From NCBI RefSeq assembly GCF_006738645.1, contig NZ_AP019700.1, positions 4,384,001 to 4,448,000 of the forward strand: a stretch of 64,000 nucleotides of DNA, in the 5' to 3' direction. The translations under genes and the position numbers were made by a program. The stretch is from Stella humosa (GTDB lineage Bacteria; Pseudomonadota; Alphaproteobacteria; ATCC43930; Allostellaceae). The notes beneath the pieces are model-generated. The model saw only the letters and a list, made by a program, of their open reading frames with translations, did not search any database and had not been told where the DNA came from. Below are positions 32,117 through 40,561 of this stretch, piece by piece (within the stretch, counting starts at the first letter, position 1; each line of letters starts with the position of its first letter).

Positions 32117-32981
32117 GGCGCAGCCGCGGGTCGGTGGCATCGCGCAGGCCGTCGCCCAGCAGGTTGAGGCCCAGCATGACGATCAGGATGGCGATGGACG
32201 GGAAGATGGAGAGCCAGGGCGCGTCCAGGATGTTCTCGAAGCCCTCGCGGATCATGCTGCCCCAGGTCGGCGTCGGCGGGCGCACGCCAAGGCCGATGAA
32301 GCTGAGCGAGGCCTCGGTCCGGATGGCCGTCGCCAGCCACAGCGAGCCCATGACCATCACCTCCGACGCCACGTTGGGGAGGATGTGGATGCCCATGATG
32401 CGGCCGTGCGAGAAGCCCATGGCGCGGCCGGCCTCGACGAACTCGCGCTCCTTGATCACCAGCGTCGGCGCGCGGGCAATGCGGGCGAACGGGGCGACCG
32501 CCGTCAGGCCGATGGCCAGGATCAGGTTGACGACGCTGGGCCCCAGCATTGCCACGACCAGCAGACCCATGATCAGGCTTGGGAAGGACAGCAGAACGTC
32601 CATCCCGGCCATGGTGACGCGGTCGAAGCGGCCGCCGACATAGCCCGAGATGATGCCGATGGCGCTGCCGACGACCATGGCAATCAGGACGGCCGAGGTG
32701 CTGACGAACAGCGACACCCGCCCGCCCCAGAGGATGCGCGAGAGGATGTCGCGGCCATAGGGGTCGGTGCCCAGCCAGTAGGTCTCCGACGGCGGCTCCA
32801 GCCGCGCGATGATGTCCTGTTCCAGCGGGTCGTGCGGCGAAATCCAGGGAGCCAGGATGGCGCTGGCGACCATGATCAGGACCAGCGTCGCCCCGATCGC
32901 CGTCGCTTTGTTGCGCCGGGCACGGCCCCAGAACAGGGCCAGCGCACCGGGTCGCCTCGTCGTCATGTGGACGGCGGTCAT
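32109..32981 (-). CDS. Second oligopeptide-type ABC transporter permease (DppC-like)
   Basis: A 290-residue permease. The N-terminal cytoplasmic part leads to a first membrane segment (about residues 29-48), then [19 protein letters not shown], the EAA-like stretch [20 protein letters not shown], and the ending [18 protein letters not shown]. Start and stop overlap its neighbours (ATGA with the DppB-type gene), so the operon is translated as one unit. Confidence 0.93.
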   Translation of the reverse strand: MTAVHMTTRRPGALALFWGRARRNKATAIGATLVLIMVASAILAPWISPHDPLEQDIIARLEPPSETYWLGTDPYGRDILSRILWGGRVSLFVSTSAVLIAMVVGSAIGIISGYVGGRFDRVTMAGMDVLLSFPSLIMGLLVVAMLGPSVVNLILAIGLTAVAPFARIARAPTLVIKEREFVEAGRAMGFSHGRIMGIHILPNVASEVMVMGSLWLATAIRTEASLSFIGLGVRPPTPTWGSMIREGFENILDAPWLSIFPSIAILIVMLGLNLLGDGLRDATDPRLRHE

Positions 32982-33919
32982 TGGCGTTTCACTCGCGGAT
33001 CGATGAACCCGTAGGTCATGTCCGTCAGCAGGTTGCAGAGGACGATGATGAAGGCATAGATGACCATGAGTCCCTGCAGCATCGTGTAGTCGCGCTGGTT
33101 GAGCGCGCCCACGATGAGCTTTCCCAGGCCCGGTCGGTTGAAGACGATTTCCGACAGGACCGAATTGCCGATCAGCACGCCCAGATAGAGCCCCACCACG
33201 GTGACGACGGGGATGAGGGCGTTTCGCAGCGCGTGGCGCCAGACGACCATCCGGCCGGGCACGCCCTTGGCACGCGCGGTGCGGATATAGTCCTCCGACA
33301 TCACCCCCAGCATGCTCGAGCGCGTCACGCGGGTGATGTAGGCCAGCATGATCAGGCCGAGATTGAAGGCCGGCAACGCCAGGCTGCGCAGCCGTTCGAC
33401 CGGGTCTGCCATCGCGGCCGAGCTGATCACCGGGAACCAGCGGAGCTGGATCGCGAAGACCAGCAGCAGCAGCACCGCCGACACGAAGGCGGGGAAGCTG
33501 AGGCCGATCAGCGAGATCATGCGCGCGGCATAGTCCGCCCAGCCGTTGCGGCGGCGGGCCGACACGATGCCGAGCGGCACGCCGACGACCACGCCGATCA
33601 CCAGTGAGGCCACCGTCAGCTCGATCGTGTAGGGCAGGACCTCGGCCACCTCGTCGAGGATGGGCCGGCCCGACAACATCGATTTGCCGAGGTCGCCCGA
33701 AAGCACCATCAGCATGAAGTCGACATACTGCGCCAGCAGCGACTTGTTCAGGCCAAGCTGCTGGCGCAACGCCTCCAGCGCTTCCTGCGAGGCGCTATCG
33801 CCCAGAATCACCATCGCCGGATCGCCCGGGGCGACCCGGACGAACAGGAAGACGATGGTGAGCACCGCCAACAAGGTCGGCAGGGCGACCAGCAGGCGCT
33901 TCAGGATGAAACCGATCAT
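32978..33919 (-). CDS. Second oligopeptide-type ABC transporter permease (DppB-like)
   Basis: A 313-residue permease beginning [20 protein letters not shown] and carrying [14 protein letters not shown], the EAA-like [21 protein letters not shown] and the ending [13 protein letters not shown]. It is separated from the binding-protein gene by 93 bases. It forms the membrane pore with the DppC-like subunit. Confidence 0.93.
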   Translation of the reverse strand: MIGFILKRLLVALPTLLAVLTIVFLFVRVAPGDPAMVILGDSASQEALEALRQQLGLNKSLLAQYVDFMLMVLSGDLGKSMLSGRPILDEVAEVLPYTIELTVASLVIGVVVGVPLGIVSARRRNGWADYAARMISLIGLSFPAFVSAVLLLLVFAIQLRWFPVISSAAMADPVERLRSLALPAFNLGLIMLAYITRVTRSSMLGVMSEDYIRTARAKGVPGRMVVWRHALRNALIPVVTVVGLYLGVLIGNSVLSEIVFNRPGLGKLIVGALNQRDYTMLQGLMVIYAFIIVLCNLLTDMTYGFIDPRVKRQ

Positions 33920-34012
33920 GAAGCCCTGCCGATCTTCGGGGTCGCCGCGTGCGGTGGGTGGATGAAGCCCACCATGTCCGTCACTTCGCTATGCCAGTTG
34001 CGTCGCTTCCGG

Positions 34013-35569
34013 TCACTTGAAGGTCGAGTTCTCGGTCAGCATCGGCCCCAGGCTGAGTGAGCCCTTCAGCTCGTAGCCGAGGTCGAAATTGTCGCGATGC
34101 GCCCAGACCTGCGTGTTGGCCACCAGCGCCACGGCGCAGGCCGCCTCGATCACCTTCAGCTGGGCGGTCTTCCACAGCTCCAGCTGCTTGGCCGGGTCCG
34201 TCTCGATGCGCGCTGCATCGATCTCGGCATCGGCCACCTTGCAGTGCGAGAAGTTCGTCACGGCCGTCGGCGTGCCGACGATGCTGCGCGAATGGAAATA
34301 CTGCGTCAGGTGCTGGTCGGCGATCGGGAAGCGCGCCGACGAGTAGTAGACCAGATCGCTCACGTCCTTGCGGATCTGGGCGTGGAAGGTCGGATGGTCG
34401 ACCACGTCGAAGACGAGGTTGATGCCGGCTCGCTTCAGCTGCGCCTGCACGACTTCCATCACCGTCAGCATGCTGGGCTGCGAGGTCTGGACCGCCTTGA
34501 TCGTGATGCCGTCCTTGTGGCCGGCCTCGGCCAGCAGGGCCTTGGCCTTGGCCAAGTCATGCTTCGGCAGCGGCGCGTTCGCGTCGGTGCCGAGATAACC
34601 TTCCGGCACCACCGACACGGCGGGGCGGAAGACGCTGGCGCCCCGGAACTTGACCAGCTGGTCGCGGTCGACGGCATGGGCGATCGCCTGGCGGACGCGC
34701 ACGTCGTCGAGCGGCTTCTTGGTCATGTTGAGATGAAGATGGCCCAACTCGCCTGGCCCGAAGATCTGCAGGACCGTCTTCGGCTGGCTCTTCATGCGCT
34801 CGACCCAGCGCTGGTCGGCCCGGCCGTAGATCAGGTCGACCTCGCCGTTGGTATAGGCCAGGTCGCGGCTGGCATCGGACGGGATGTAGCGGTAGACGAC
34901 CTTGTCGAGCTTCGGCTTGCCGCGGAAATAGTCGGCGTGGGCCACAAGCGTGACGGCCTGGTTGCGCTGGTATTCGGAATAGGCGAACGGACCGGTGCCG
35001 ACGGCCTTGGACCGGAACTCCTCGCCCAGCGCCTCGACGGCCTTCTTGCTGACGATGTTGCCGCCCTGGAAGTTGGTGAAGATGCCGAGCACGCTCGGCA
35101 CGTTCTCCTTGAACTTCACCTCGACCGTGTAGGGATCGAGCGCGGCCACGGACTCGATCGCCCGGAAATCCGACGAGAAGGCAGAGGTCTGGGGATTGGA
35201 CGCGCGCTGGATCGAGAAGACGACATCCTCGGCCGTCACCTCGCCATAGGCGCCGTGGAACTTCACGCCCTTGCGGAGGAAGAACTTCCAGGTCTTCTTG
35301 TCGGCCGAGCTTTCCCAACGTTCGGCCAGATCGGGCTCGATGTCGGCCGGGTTGAGGCTGCCCGGCTTGAAGCGGACGAGACCGTTGAACATCCAGCCGA
35401 TGATCGCCTTGTCCTGGGTCGATGCCGTGCGGTGCGGATCGAGCGAGCCGAGGTCGGCCGCCCCCATCGCCGCGTTCAACACCTTCTGGGCGGCGGCCGG
35501 CGCGGCGACGCCCGCCACCAATGCCAAGGCCACCACCGCCGCGGAGGCGGCGGATGCGAAATGCGTCAT
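34013..35569 (-). CDS. Periplasmic solute-binding protein, family 5 (second system)
   Basis: A 518-residue binding protein. Its signal peptide (residues 1-28) ends AAPAAAQ. The mature region has DLGSLDPHRTASTQDKAIIG, the RKGVKFHGAYGEVTAEDVVFS motif and AVGTGPFAYSEYQRNQ, typical of SBP family 5. The ATG at 35569 is used because it gives the complete signal peptide; the frame stays open further upstream but reads unlike a protein. It precedes the permease and ATPase genes of the second operon. A dioxygenase gene lies 95 bases upstream in the same direction. Confidence 0.92.
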   Translation of the reverse strand: MTHFASAASAAVVALALVAGVAAPAAAQKVLNAAMGAADLGSLDPHRTASTQDKAIIGWMFNGLVRFKPGSLNPADIEPDLAERWESSADKKTWKFFLRKGVKFHGAYGEVTAEDVVFSIQRASNPQTSAFSSDFRAIESVAALDPYTVEVKFKENVPSVLGIFTNFQGGNIVSKKAVEALGEEFRSKAVGTGPFAYSEYQRNQAVTLVAHADYFRGKPKLDKVVYRYIPSDASRDLAYTNGEVDLIYGRADQRWVERMKSQPKTVLQIFGPGELGHLHLNMTKKPLDDVRVRQAIAHAVDRDQLVKFRGASVFRPAVSVVPEGYLGTDANAPLPKHDLAKAKALLAEAGHKDGITIKAVQTSQPSMLTVMEVVQAQLKRAGINLVFDVVDHPTFHAQIRKDVSDLVYYSSARFPIADQHLTQYFHSRSIVGTPTAVTNFSHCKVADAEIDAARIETDPAKQLELWKTAQLKVIEAACAVALVANTQVWAHRDNFDLGYELKGSLSLGPMLTENSTFK

Positions 35570-35664
35570 ATTTCTTGTCTCCCTGTTCTTATGTCTCGAA
35601 TCGCCGGCCACCGGCAGGCGCCCCCGCCGGTGGCCGTTGTCGCTTGATCGGAAGGGCCGCCCGT

Positions 35665-36762
35665 TCAGGCGGCCGCAACCAGCTTCCGACCTTCCCGCAG
35701 ATACTGTGCCATGTCTTCCAGGTAGGCGGTCGGGAATTCCATGCGCGCCCGGCGCTGGCGGCGCCAGAGCGTGCGATCGCCCGCCGTGTGCAGCACCTGG
35801 GCCGCCGGCATGGCGGGCCAACTCGGCATCTGCAGCCACAGGCGCAGCATGTGCCGGCGGCGGGCCACTTCCGGATAATCCTCATAGTCGCTGCGGCTGT
35901 GCAGCATGATGCGGTTGTTGAGGAACTGGATGTCGCCTTCCCCGATGCTCATGTCGAGGTAGAATTCCTCCGAGTTGGCCAGCCGCTGGATTTCCTCCAG
36001 CGCCTCCAGGTCGAAGTCCGACAGGGTCGAGAAGCCATGCTCGGCCGCCGTCTTGGCGTAGTTCAGCATGTAGTAGGACGACAGCTCGCCGTCGCGGTTG
36101 ACGTAGATCGGCACCGGCTCGGGGCTGACCTGCACGCCCTCACCGAAGCGGGCGTCCAGCTCCATGCGGCGGTAGCGATAGCCCGCGTAAAGGCGGCGCG
36201 CGATGTCCGGCCGGCGCTCGCAGATGGCATCGTGGATGCCAACCGAGCTGGCGATGCGGCTGATGCCGCCGCCCTTGGCCTTGCGCAGGCAGAGCAGCGC
36301 CACGACGTCGGCGGAATCGGTGTGGAAGTTCTGGCGCCCGCCCTTGTGGTAGCCGCGCGGGTCGGCCTCGATGTCGCTGACGTCGATGACGTTGCCCAGC
36401 AGCTCGCCCTGCCAACTCTGCGGGCCGGGCGCCCCCAGATGGACGCCGAAGCCGAAATAGATGCGCGCCATCTCGTCGGTCGTGTAGCGCTCGCGCGGCA
36501 GGCCGCGCAGCAGCACGAAGCCGCGCCCGAAGCGCAGCTCGTCGCGCAGCCGCTCGAAATACCGGCCGACGGTCGGCAGGGGAAAGGTCTCGGGCGTGAT
36601 CTCGGGCAGGTCGAGGTCGCCCAGGCGCTGCAGGTGCTGGAGGGCGGCGTCGATCTCCTCGATCTCGGCCGGGGCGAAGACGTGCAGCGCGTCTGCCTGC
36701 CAATCGAGGGTCGAGCCCTTCCAGGAGGCGCGGGAAGCGATCGGCGACGGGGTCGCGGTCAT
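35665..36762 (-). CDS. TauD/TfdA-family Fe(II)/2-oxoglutarate dioxygenase
   Basis: A 365-residue oxygenase. The 2-His-1-carboxylate facial triad is H147 and D149 in RQNFHTDSADVVALL and H298 in NRIMLHSRSDYED, and R317 in RRHMLRLW is positioned to bind 2-oxoglutarate. The N-terminal part GRGFVLLRGLPRERYTTDEMARIYF is typical of the SyrP/TauD-like branch. It is the first gene in line with the second importer, which suggests that the imported compound is hydroxylated or oxidatively cleaved. The substrate is unknown. Confidence 0.9.
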   Translation of the reverse strand: MTATPSPIASRASWKGSTLDWQADALHVFAPAEIEEIDAALQHLQRLGDLDLPEITPETFPLPTVGRYFERLRDELRFGRGFVLLRGLPRERYTTDEMARIYFGFGVHLGAPGPQSWQGELLGNVIDVSDIEADPRGYHKGGRQNFHTDSADVVALLCLRKAKGGGISRIASSVGIHDAICERRPDIARRLYAGYRYRRMELDARFGEGVQVSPEPVPIYVNRDGELSSYYMLNYAKTAAEHGFSTLSDFDLEALEEIQRLANSEEFYLDMSIGEGDIQFLNNRIMLHSRSDYEDYPEVARRRHMLRLWLQMPSWPAMPAAQVLHTAGDRTLWRRQRRARMEFPTAYLEDMAQYLREGRKLVAAA

Positions 36763-36882
36763 CGGATGGTCTCCGGGGCTTCGACGATATTCAGGTCGAA
36801 TGGGCCGTCCCGGGTCGGTCGAAGCATGGTGGCAAATGTCCGGACGGCAGGTGCGGGAAAGGGTGACTCCGCATCATGAAAC

Positions 36883-36888
36883 TGTCAA
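36883..36888 (-). promoter_or_regulatory. Candidate -35 element upstream of the dioxygenase gene
   Basis: On the minus strand a perfect TTGACA lies 121-126 bases before the dioxygenase ATG, within an AT-rich stretch (36872-36911). No matching -10 hexamer is evident at 16-18 bases, so this is a weak candidate. Confidence 0.2.
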
Positions 36889-36922
36889 TGAAATGTAAAC
36901 GCTTTCAATTCTTCGGCGGCGA

Positions 36923-38254
36923 TCATGGTGCCGCCGGCAGGTCCAGGCGCGCCCGCAGCCCCCCCGCCTCTGCCCGGTCCAGCACAAGGCTGCCGCCATA
37001 GAGGCCGGCCAGGTCGCCGGCGATGGCCAGGCCGAACCCGTCGCCCTCCGTCGCCTCGTCCAGCCGGATGCCGGGCTCGGTCGCGCGCGCCGCCTCAGCC
37101 GGCGTCAGTCCCGGACCGTCGTCGGCAATCCCCACCAGCAGGCGTCCGCGCGCCTGGTGCACGTCGATCGCGATGCCCCCGGCTGCCCACTTGAAGGCGT
37201 TGTCCAGCAGGTTGCCCAGCATCTCCTCCAGGTCCTGGCGCTCGCCGGCAAATGCCGCCCCCTCCGCGACCGAGGACGCAACGACCACGCCGCGCTCGGC
37301 ATGGACGCGCTCCAGCACGCCCAGCAGGCCGGCCAGCACCGGCGCCACCTCCACCCGGGCGCCCAGCACCCCGTGCGAGGCCGCCGCCCGCGCACGGCCC
37401 AGATGGTGGCGGATCATCCGTTCCATCTGCCGGCAGGCGGCCGCCATCTCGGCCGACCCGGCGCGCTCGGCCTCCAGCGACAGGACCGACAGCGGCGTCT
37501 TCAGGGCATGGGCCAGGTTGCCGGCATGGGTGCGCGCACGGGCGACCACGGCCTGGTCGTGGCGCAGCAGCGCGTTCACCTCGCGCACCAGGGGGGCCAC
37601 CTCGGCGAAGGTGTCGTCGTCCAGGCTGTCGCGGCGGCCGCCGCGGATGTCGGCCAACTGGCAGCCCAGCCGGCGGAATGGCGCCAGGCCGATGCTGGTC
37701 TGCAGCAGCACGGCCAGCGCCAAGCCCGCCCCCAGCACGGCCAGCGCGATCGCCAGCGTCCGCGCGATGCCGGCCGCCTCCACGTCGATCGCCGCCTGCG
37801 GCCCGGCGACCGCCAGCGTCAGCGGCCGGTCGGAGCCGGGGACGGTCACGGTCCGCGCCAGCAGGCGCAGCCGGCGGCCGTCCGGTCCGTCCGGCGCCGA
37901 CTGTGCCTGGGCGCCCGTGGTGCCGGCGGCGGCCACGGGCAGGCTCTCGGTCCAGAGCGAGCGCGAGCGCAGGCGTACGGTGCCGCCGTCCGTCACCTGC
38001 CAGTACCAGCCCGACAGCACCCGGTCGAAGGCCGGGTCGGCCAGCGGCCGGTCGAGCCCGACCACGCCGTCGTCGCCGACCTCGATCGTGGCCAGCAGCG
38101 ACAGCATGACGGCCTCCAGCCGGGTGTCGAACGAGCGTTCCAGCGTTTCGCGCAGCAGTCCGCCGACGGCGAACCAGGCGGCCAGCAGCGCCAGCCCGAT
38201 CCACAGGGCGGCCCCGGCCAGCAGGCGCAGCCTAAGCGATGCCGCTGCCCGCAC
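36923..38254 (-). CDS. Sensor histidine kinase of the PepSY-linked two-component system
   Basis: A 443-residue inner-membrane kinase. Two membrane segments (about residues 11-33 and 163-187) flank a periplasmic sensor of about 130 residues. The phospho-acceptor is H249 in GNLAHALKTPLSVL, the N-box Asn is N362 in GNLLDNAFKWA, and G-boxes IADDGPGL (D388) and GDGFGLA follow. The start is a GTG at 38254, inside the response-regulator gene (23-base overlap). The His-Ala-Leu-Lys-Thr-Pro H-box is typical of QseC/PhoQ-like kinases. It completes a PepSY protein-regulator-kinase operon. Confidence 0.92.
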   Translation of the reverse strand: MRAAASLRLRLLAGAALWIGLALLAAWFAVGGLLRETLERSFDTRLEAVMLSLLATIEVGDDGVVGLDRPLADPAFDRVLSGWYWQVTDGGTVRLRSRSLWTESLPVAAAGTTGAQAQSAPDGPDGRRLRLLARTVTVPGSDRPLTLAVAGPQAAIDVEAAGIARTLAIALAVLGAGLALAVLLQTSIGLAPFRRLGCQLADIRGGRRDSLDDDTFAEVAPLVREVNALLRHDQAVVARARTHAGNLAHALKTPLSVLSLEAERAGSAEMAAACRQMERMIRHHLGRARAAASHGVLGARVEVAPVLAGLLGVLERVHAERGVVVASSVAEGAAFAGERQDLEEMLGNLLDNAFKWAAGGIAIDVHQARGRLLVGIADDGPGLTPAEAARATEPGIRLDEATEGDGFGLAIAGDLAGLYGGSLVLDRAEAGGLRARLDLPAAP

Positions 38255-38924
38255 CCGTCCCCTCGCCTTCCGGCGTCAGCCGGTAGCCCAGACCGCGCAC
38301 GGTGGCGATGCGGTCGCGCCCGACCTTTCGCCGCAGCCGGCCGATCATCACCTCCAGCGAATTGTAGTCGCGCTCGACATGGTCCTCGTAGACATGCTCG
38401 CTCAGTTCCGAGCGCGAGACGGTCTGTTCCTTGCGGTGGATGAGGTAGGCCAGGATCCGCCACTCGAAGGCGGTCAGCGACAGGGCAGCGCCATCCAGCG
38501 TGAACACCCCCAGCAGCGTGTCCAGCGCCAGCGCGCCGCAGCGCACCACCGTGTCGGCATGGCCGTTGGCCCGCCGGATCAGGGCCCGCAAGCGCAAGAC
38601 CACCTCCTCCAGCCGGAAGGGCTTGGTCAGGTAGTCGTCGGCACCGGCGCGGAAACCCTCCACCTTGTCGGCCCAGGCGTCGCGCGCGGTCAGGATCAGC
38701 ACCGGCATCGTCCGCCCGGCCCGCCGCCAGTCGGTCAGGACGGCGATGCCGTCGCGCTTGGGCAGGCCGAGATCGAGGACGGCGGCGTCATAGGGTTCCG
38801 TCTCACCGATCGCCGAAGCGGCATCCCCGTCGCCAGCATGGTCGACGGCATAGCCGGCCTGGCGCAGCGTCTCGGCCAAGGCCGTCGCCAGGCGGATGTC
38901 GTCCTCGACCACCAGGATGCGCAT
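38232..38924 (-). CDS. OmpR/PhoB-family response regulator
   Basis: A 230-residue regulator. The receiver domain has acidic pocket VVEDDIRLA, phospho-acceptor D51 in AVLDLGLPKRDG, T79 and K101 in DYLTKPF. The winged-helix output domain carries LTAFEWRILAYLIH and VEVMIGRLRRKVG-like LEVMIGRLRRKVGRD. It starts 4 bases after the PepSY stop and overlaps the kinase gene. The probable binding site is the 11-bp-spaced TGAAC repeat at 39298-39313, so the operon would be autoregulated. Confidence 0.95.
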   Translation of the reverse strand: MRILVVEDDIRLATALAETLRQAGYAVDHAGDGDAASAIGETEPYDAAVLDLGLPKRDGIAVLTDWRRAGRTMPVLILTARDAWADKVEGFRAGADDYLTKPFRLEEVVLRLRALIRRANGHADTVVRCGALALDTLLGVFTLDGAALSLTAFEWRILAYLIHRKEQTVSRSELSEHVYEDHVERDYNSLEVMIGRLRRKVGRDRIATVRGLGYRLTPEGEGTGAGSGIA

Positions 38925-38927
38925 GGC

Positions 38928-39270
38928 TCAGCGCGCGCCGGGCTTGATGGCTTCGATGAAGCCGTGGCCGTCGATGTCGAGGAAGGCGCCGGTCGCGGCA
39001 TCGAGGCGAATCTGCAGCAGGTTGCCGCGGCGCGCCAGGAACCGCACCTCGTAGACGACGCGGCCGTCGCGGCCGGCGCGCACGTCGGCATCCAGCACGG
39101 TGCCGTCGAAGCGGGCTTCGACGCGGGCCAGGATCGACGCGGGCCAGGATCGCCGACACCGGCAGCAGGCCGCGGCGCGGCGCGTCGTCCGCCAGCAGTG
39201 CCGGCGCCGCGGCCAGGGTGGCCGCCAGCGCAGGCGCCAGGAGGGACAGGAGGTGACGGCGGGCGATCAT
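38928..39270 (-). pseudogene. PepSY-domain protein gene frameshifted by a 16-bp duplication
   Basis: The ATG at 39270 begins a signal peptide (RRHLLSLLAPALAATLAAAP). After LLPVSAILARV the frame enters a duplicated 16-bp unit and shifts. Removing one unit gives a continuous 108-residue protein whose second half, EARFDGTVLDADVRAGRDG and VVYEVRFLARRGNLLQIRLD, is a clear PepSY domain ending EAIKPGAR with the stop at 38928-38930. As written the frame runs on to 38803 in junk sequence. The intact product would be a periplasmic modulator, first in the two-component operon. Confidence 0.88.
39120..39151 (+). repeat. Perfect 16-bp tandem duplication in the PepSY gene
   Basis: The unit GACGCGGGCCAGGATC occurs twice without mismatch at 39120-39135 and 39136-39151. 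Sixteen is not a multiple of three, so the duplication is the sole cause of the PepSY frameshift. Confidence 0.95.
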
Positions 39271-39297
39271 CGTGGGGCCAGCATGGCGGTAACCGGT

Positions 39298-39334
39298 TGA
39301 ACCGAAGCTGAACGGATGGTTTGGATCGGGTTCA
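39298..39334 (+). promoter_or_regulatory. Putative response-regulator binding site
   Basis: TGAAC occurs at 39298-39302 and 39309-39313, exactly 11 bases apart, with flanking bases also partly repeated (8 of 11 identical). An inverted copy, GTTCA, lies at 39330-39334. OmpR-type dimers usually bind head-to-tail half-sites spaced by one helical turn. The site is 28 bases upstream of the PepSY ATG and about 90-126 bases before the divergent gene. Confidence 0.55.
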
Positions 39335-39423
39335 GGGGCGAATCGCTACTTCTCTCTCCATCGCAACGGGGCGCCGCCCGAAACCCGCGATCCCAGCCGG
39401 CGCCCAGGACAAGGAGACCCACC

Positions 39424-40056
39424 ATGGCCCTCTCGCGCACTTCCCTGCTGGCGCTGGCCGCCGCCGTCGGCATCGGCGCCGGCACCGCCACCCTGGCCCA
39501 GACGCCGATCCGCGACGTGCTGTCGCCGGCCGGCATCAGCATCGCCGGCACGGTGACCGACGTCTTCGGCAACAAGTTCGTGCTGCAGGACGGCAGCGGC
39601 AAGGTGCTGGTCGAAAGCGGCCCGGACTGGCACCGCAAGCTCGACATCAAGGCGGGCGAGACGCTGACCATCACCGGCCGGCCGGAAGGCGGCAGCTTCG
39701 AGGCCTTCACCATCACGCGCGCCGACGGCACCACGATCGAGGTCCGCCCCGCCGGCGGCCCGCCGCCCTGGGCCGGCAAGCGCGGCCCCGGCGGTCCCGG
39801 CGGTCCAGAGGGGCGTGGCCCGGATGGCCGTGGCCCGGGCGGGCCGGGCGATCGCGGCCCGCGCCATGTCAGCCCGGCCGAGGAGAAGCCGCGGGCCGAG
39901 CTGCTGGAGATCCTGCGCCAGGCCGGCTATCGCGACCTCGACGACGTCGACCGCAAGGCCCGCCACTACGAGGTCGAGGCGCGCAACCGCTTTGGCGAGA
40001 AGGTCGAGGTCCACATCGACTTCGCCGGCAACATCTACAAGGAAAAGAAGGACTGA
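39424..40056 (+). CDS. Secreted OB-like plus PepSY-like protein with Gly/Pro-rich linker
   Basis: A 210-residue periplasmic protein. A signal peptide (residues 1-25, ending ATLAQ) is followed by an OB-fold-like domain (GISIAGTVTDVFGNKFVLQD and GETLTITGRPEG). Residues about 115-160 are a GPGGPGGPEGRGPDGRG linker with collagen-like spacing. The C-terminus (LEILRQAGYRDLDDVDRKAR and VEVHIDFAGNIYKEKKD) is PepSY-like. It is divergent from the PepSY-two-component operon and probably controlled by it. The combination suggests an envelope or metal-responsive target, which is inference. Confidence 0.8.
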   Translation: MALSRTSLLALAAAVGIGAGTATLAQTPIRDVLSPAGISIAGTVTDVFGNKFVLQDGSGKVLVESGPDWHRKLDIKAGETLTITGRPEGGSFEAFTITRADGTTIEVRPAGGPPPWAGKRGPGGPGGPEGRGPDGRGPGGPGDRGPRHVSPAEEKPRAELLEILRQAGYRDLDDVDRKARHYEVEARNRFGEKVEVHIDFAGNIYKEKKD

Positions 40057-40083
40057 GCGCCGCCAACCAGTCCCCGAAACGCG

Positions 40084-40109
40084 AACGGCCCGCCGAAAGG
40101 CGGGCCGTT
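40084..40109. terminator. Hairpin between the convergent PepSY-like gene and rpmB
   Basis: AACGGCCCGCC (40084-40094) pairs perfectly with GGCGGGCCGTT (40099-40109) around GAAA. T-runs are weak (TTGGTCGTT), but it lies in the 84-base gap between two convergent stops and probably ends both transcripts. Confidence 0.7.
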
Positions 40110-40140
40110 GGTCGTTCCGGGCTTGCCGGAAGCGAGGATA

Positions 40141-40452
40141 TCAGGCGGCGGCAGCCGTGGCGGCCGAGCGCTTCTCCTGGCACTTCTCGATGCGGCGCTT
40201 CAGGCGGACGGCCTCGACCGGCAGCTTGGCGTCGCTCGTGCCGAGCAGGAAGGCGTCGATGCCGCCATTGTGCTCGATCGTGCGCAGGCCATGGGTCGTC
40301 ACGCGCATGCGAACGGTCGTGCCGAGCACGTCAGACATCAGCGAGGTGACCTGCATGTTGGGCAGGAACCGCCGCTTGGTCTTGTTGTTCGCGTGGCTGA
40401 CATGGTGACCGGACTGCACGGCCTTGCCGGTCATGGGGCAGCGACGGGCCAT
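40141..40452 (-). CDS. rpmB: 50S ribosomal protein L28
   Basis: A 103-residue large-subunit protein beginning [22 protein letters not shown] and containing [11 protein letters not shown], as in alphaproteobacterial L28. The C-terminus is extended ([11 protein letters not shown]). The ATG at 40452 gives the standard family start. It stands alone between two hairpin-bounded neighbours. Confidence 0.96.
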   Translation of the reverse strand: MARRCPMTGKAVQSGHHVSHANNKTKRRFLPNMQVTSLMSDVLGTTVRMRVTTHGLRTIEHNGGIDAFLLGTSDAKLPVEAVRLKRRIEKCQEKRSAATAAAA

Positions 40453-40561
40453 CGAACTCGCATCCTTCGGGGCATATAAGCGTGGGCGTGCCGACACCAG
40501 GCCGGCCCGCGGAAGTGGGGGCTTCTACGCGACCGGCCCCCGCTCGTCAAGGTTCGCATCA

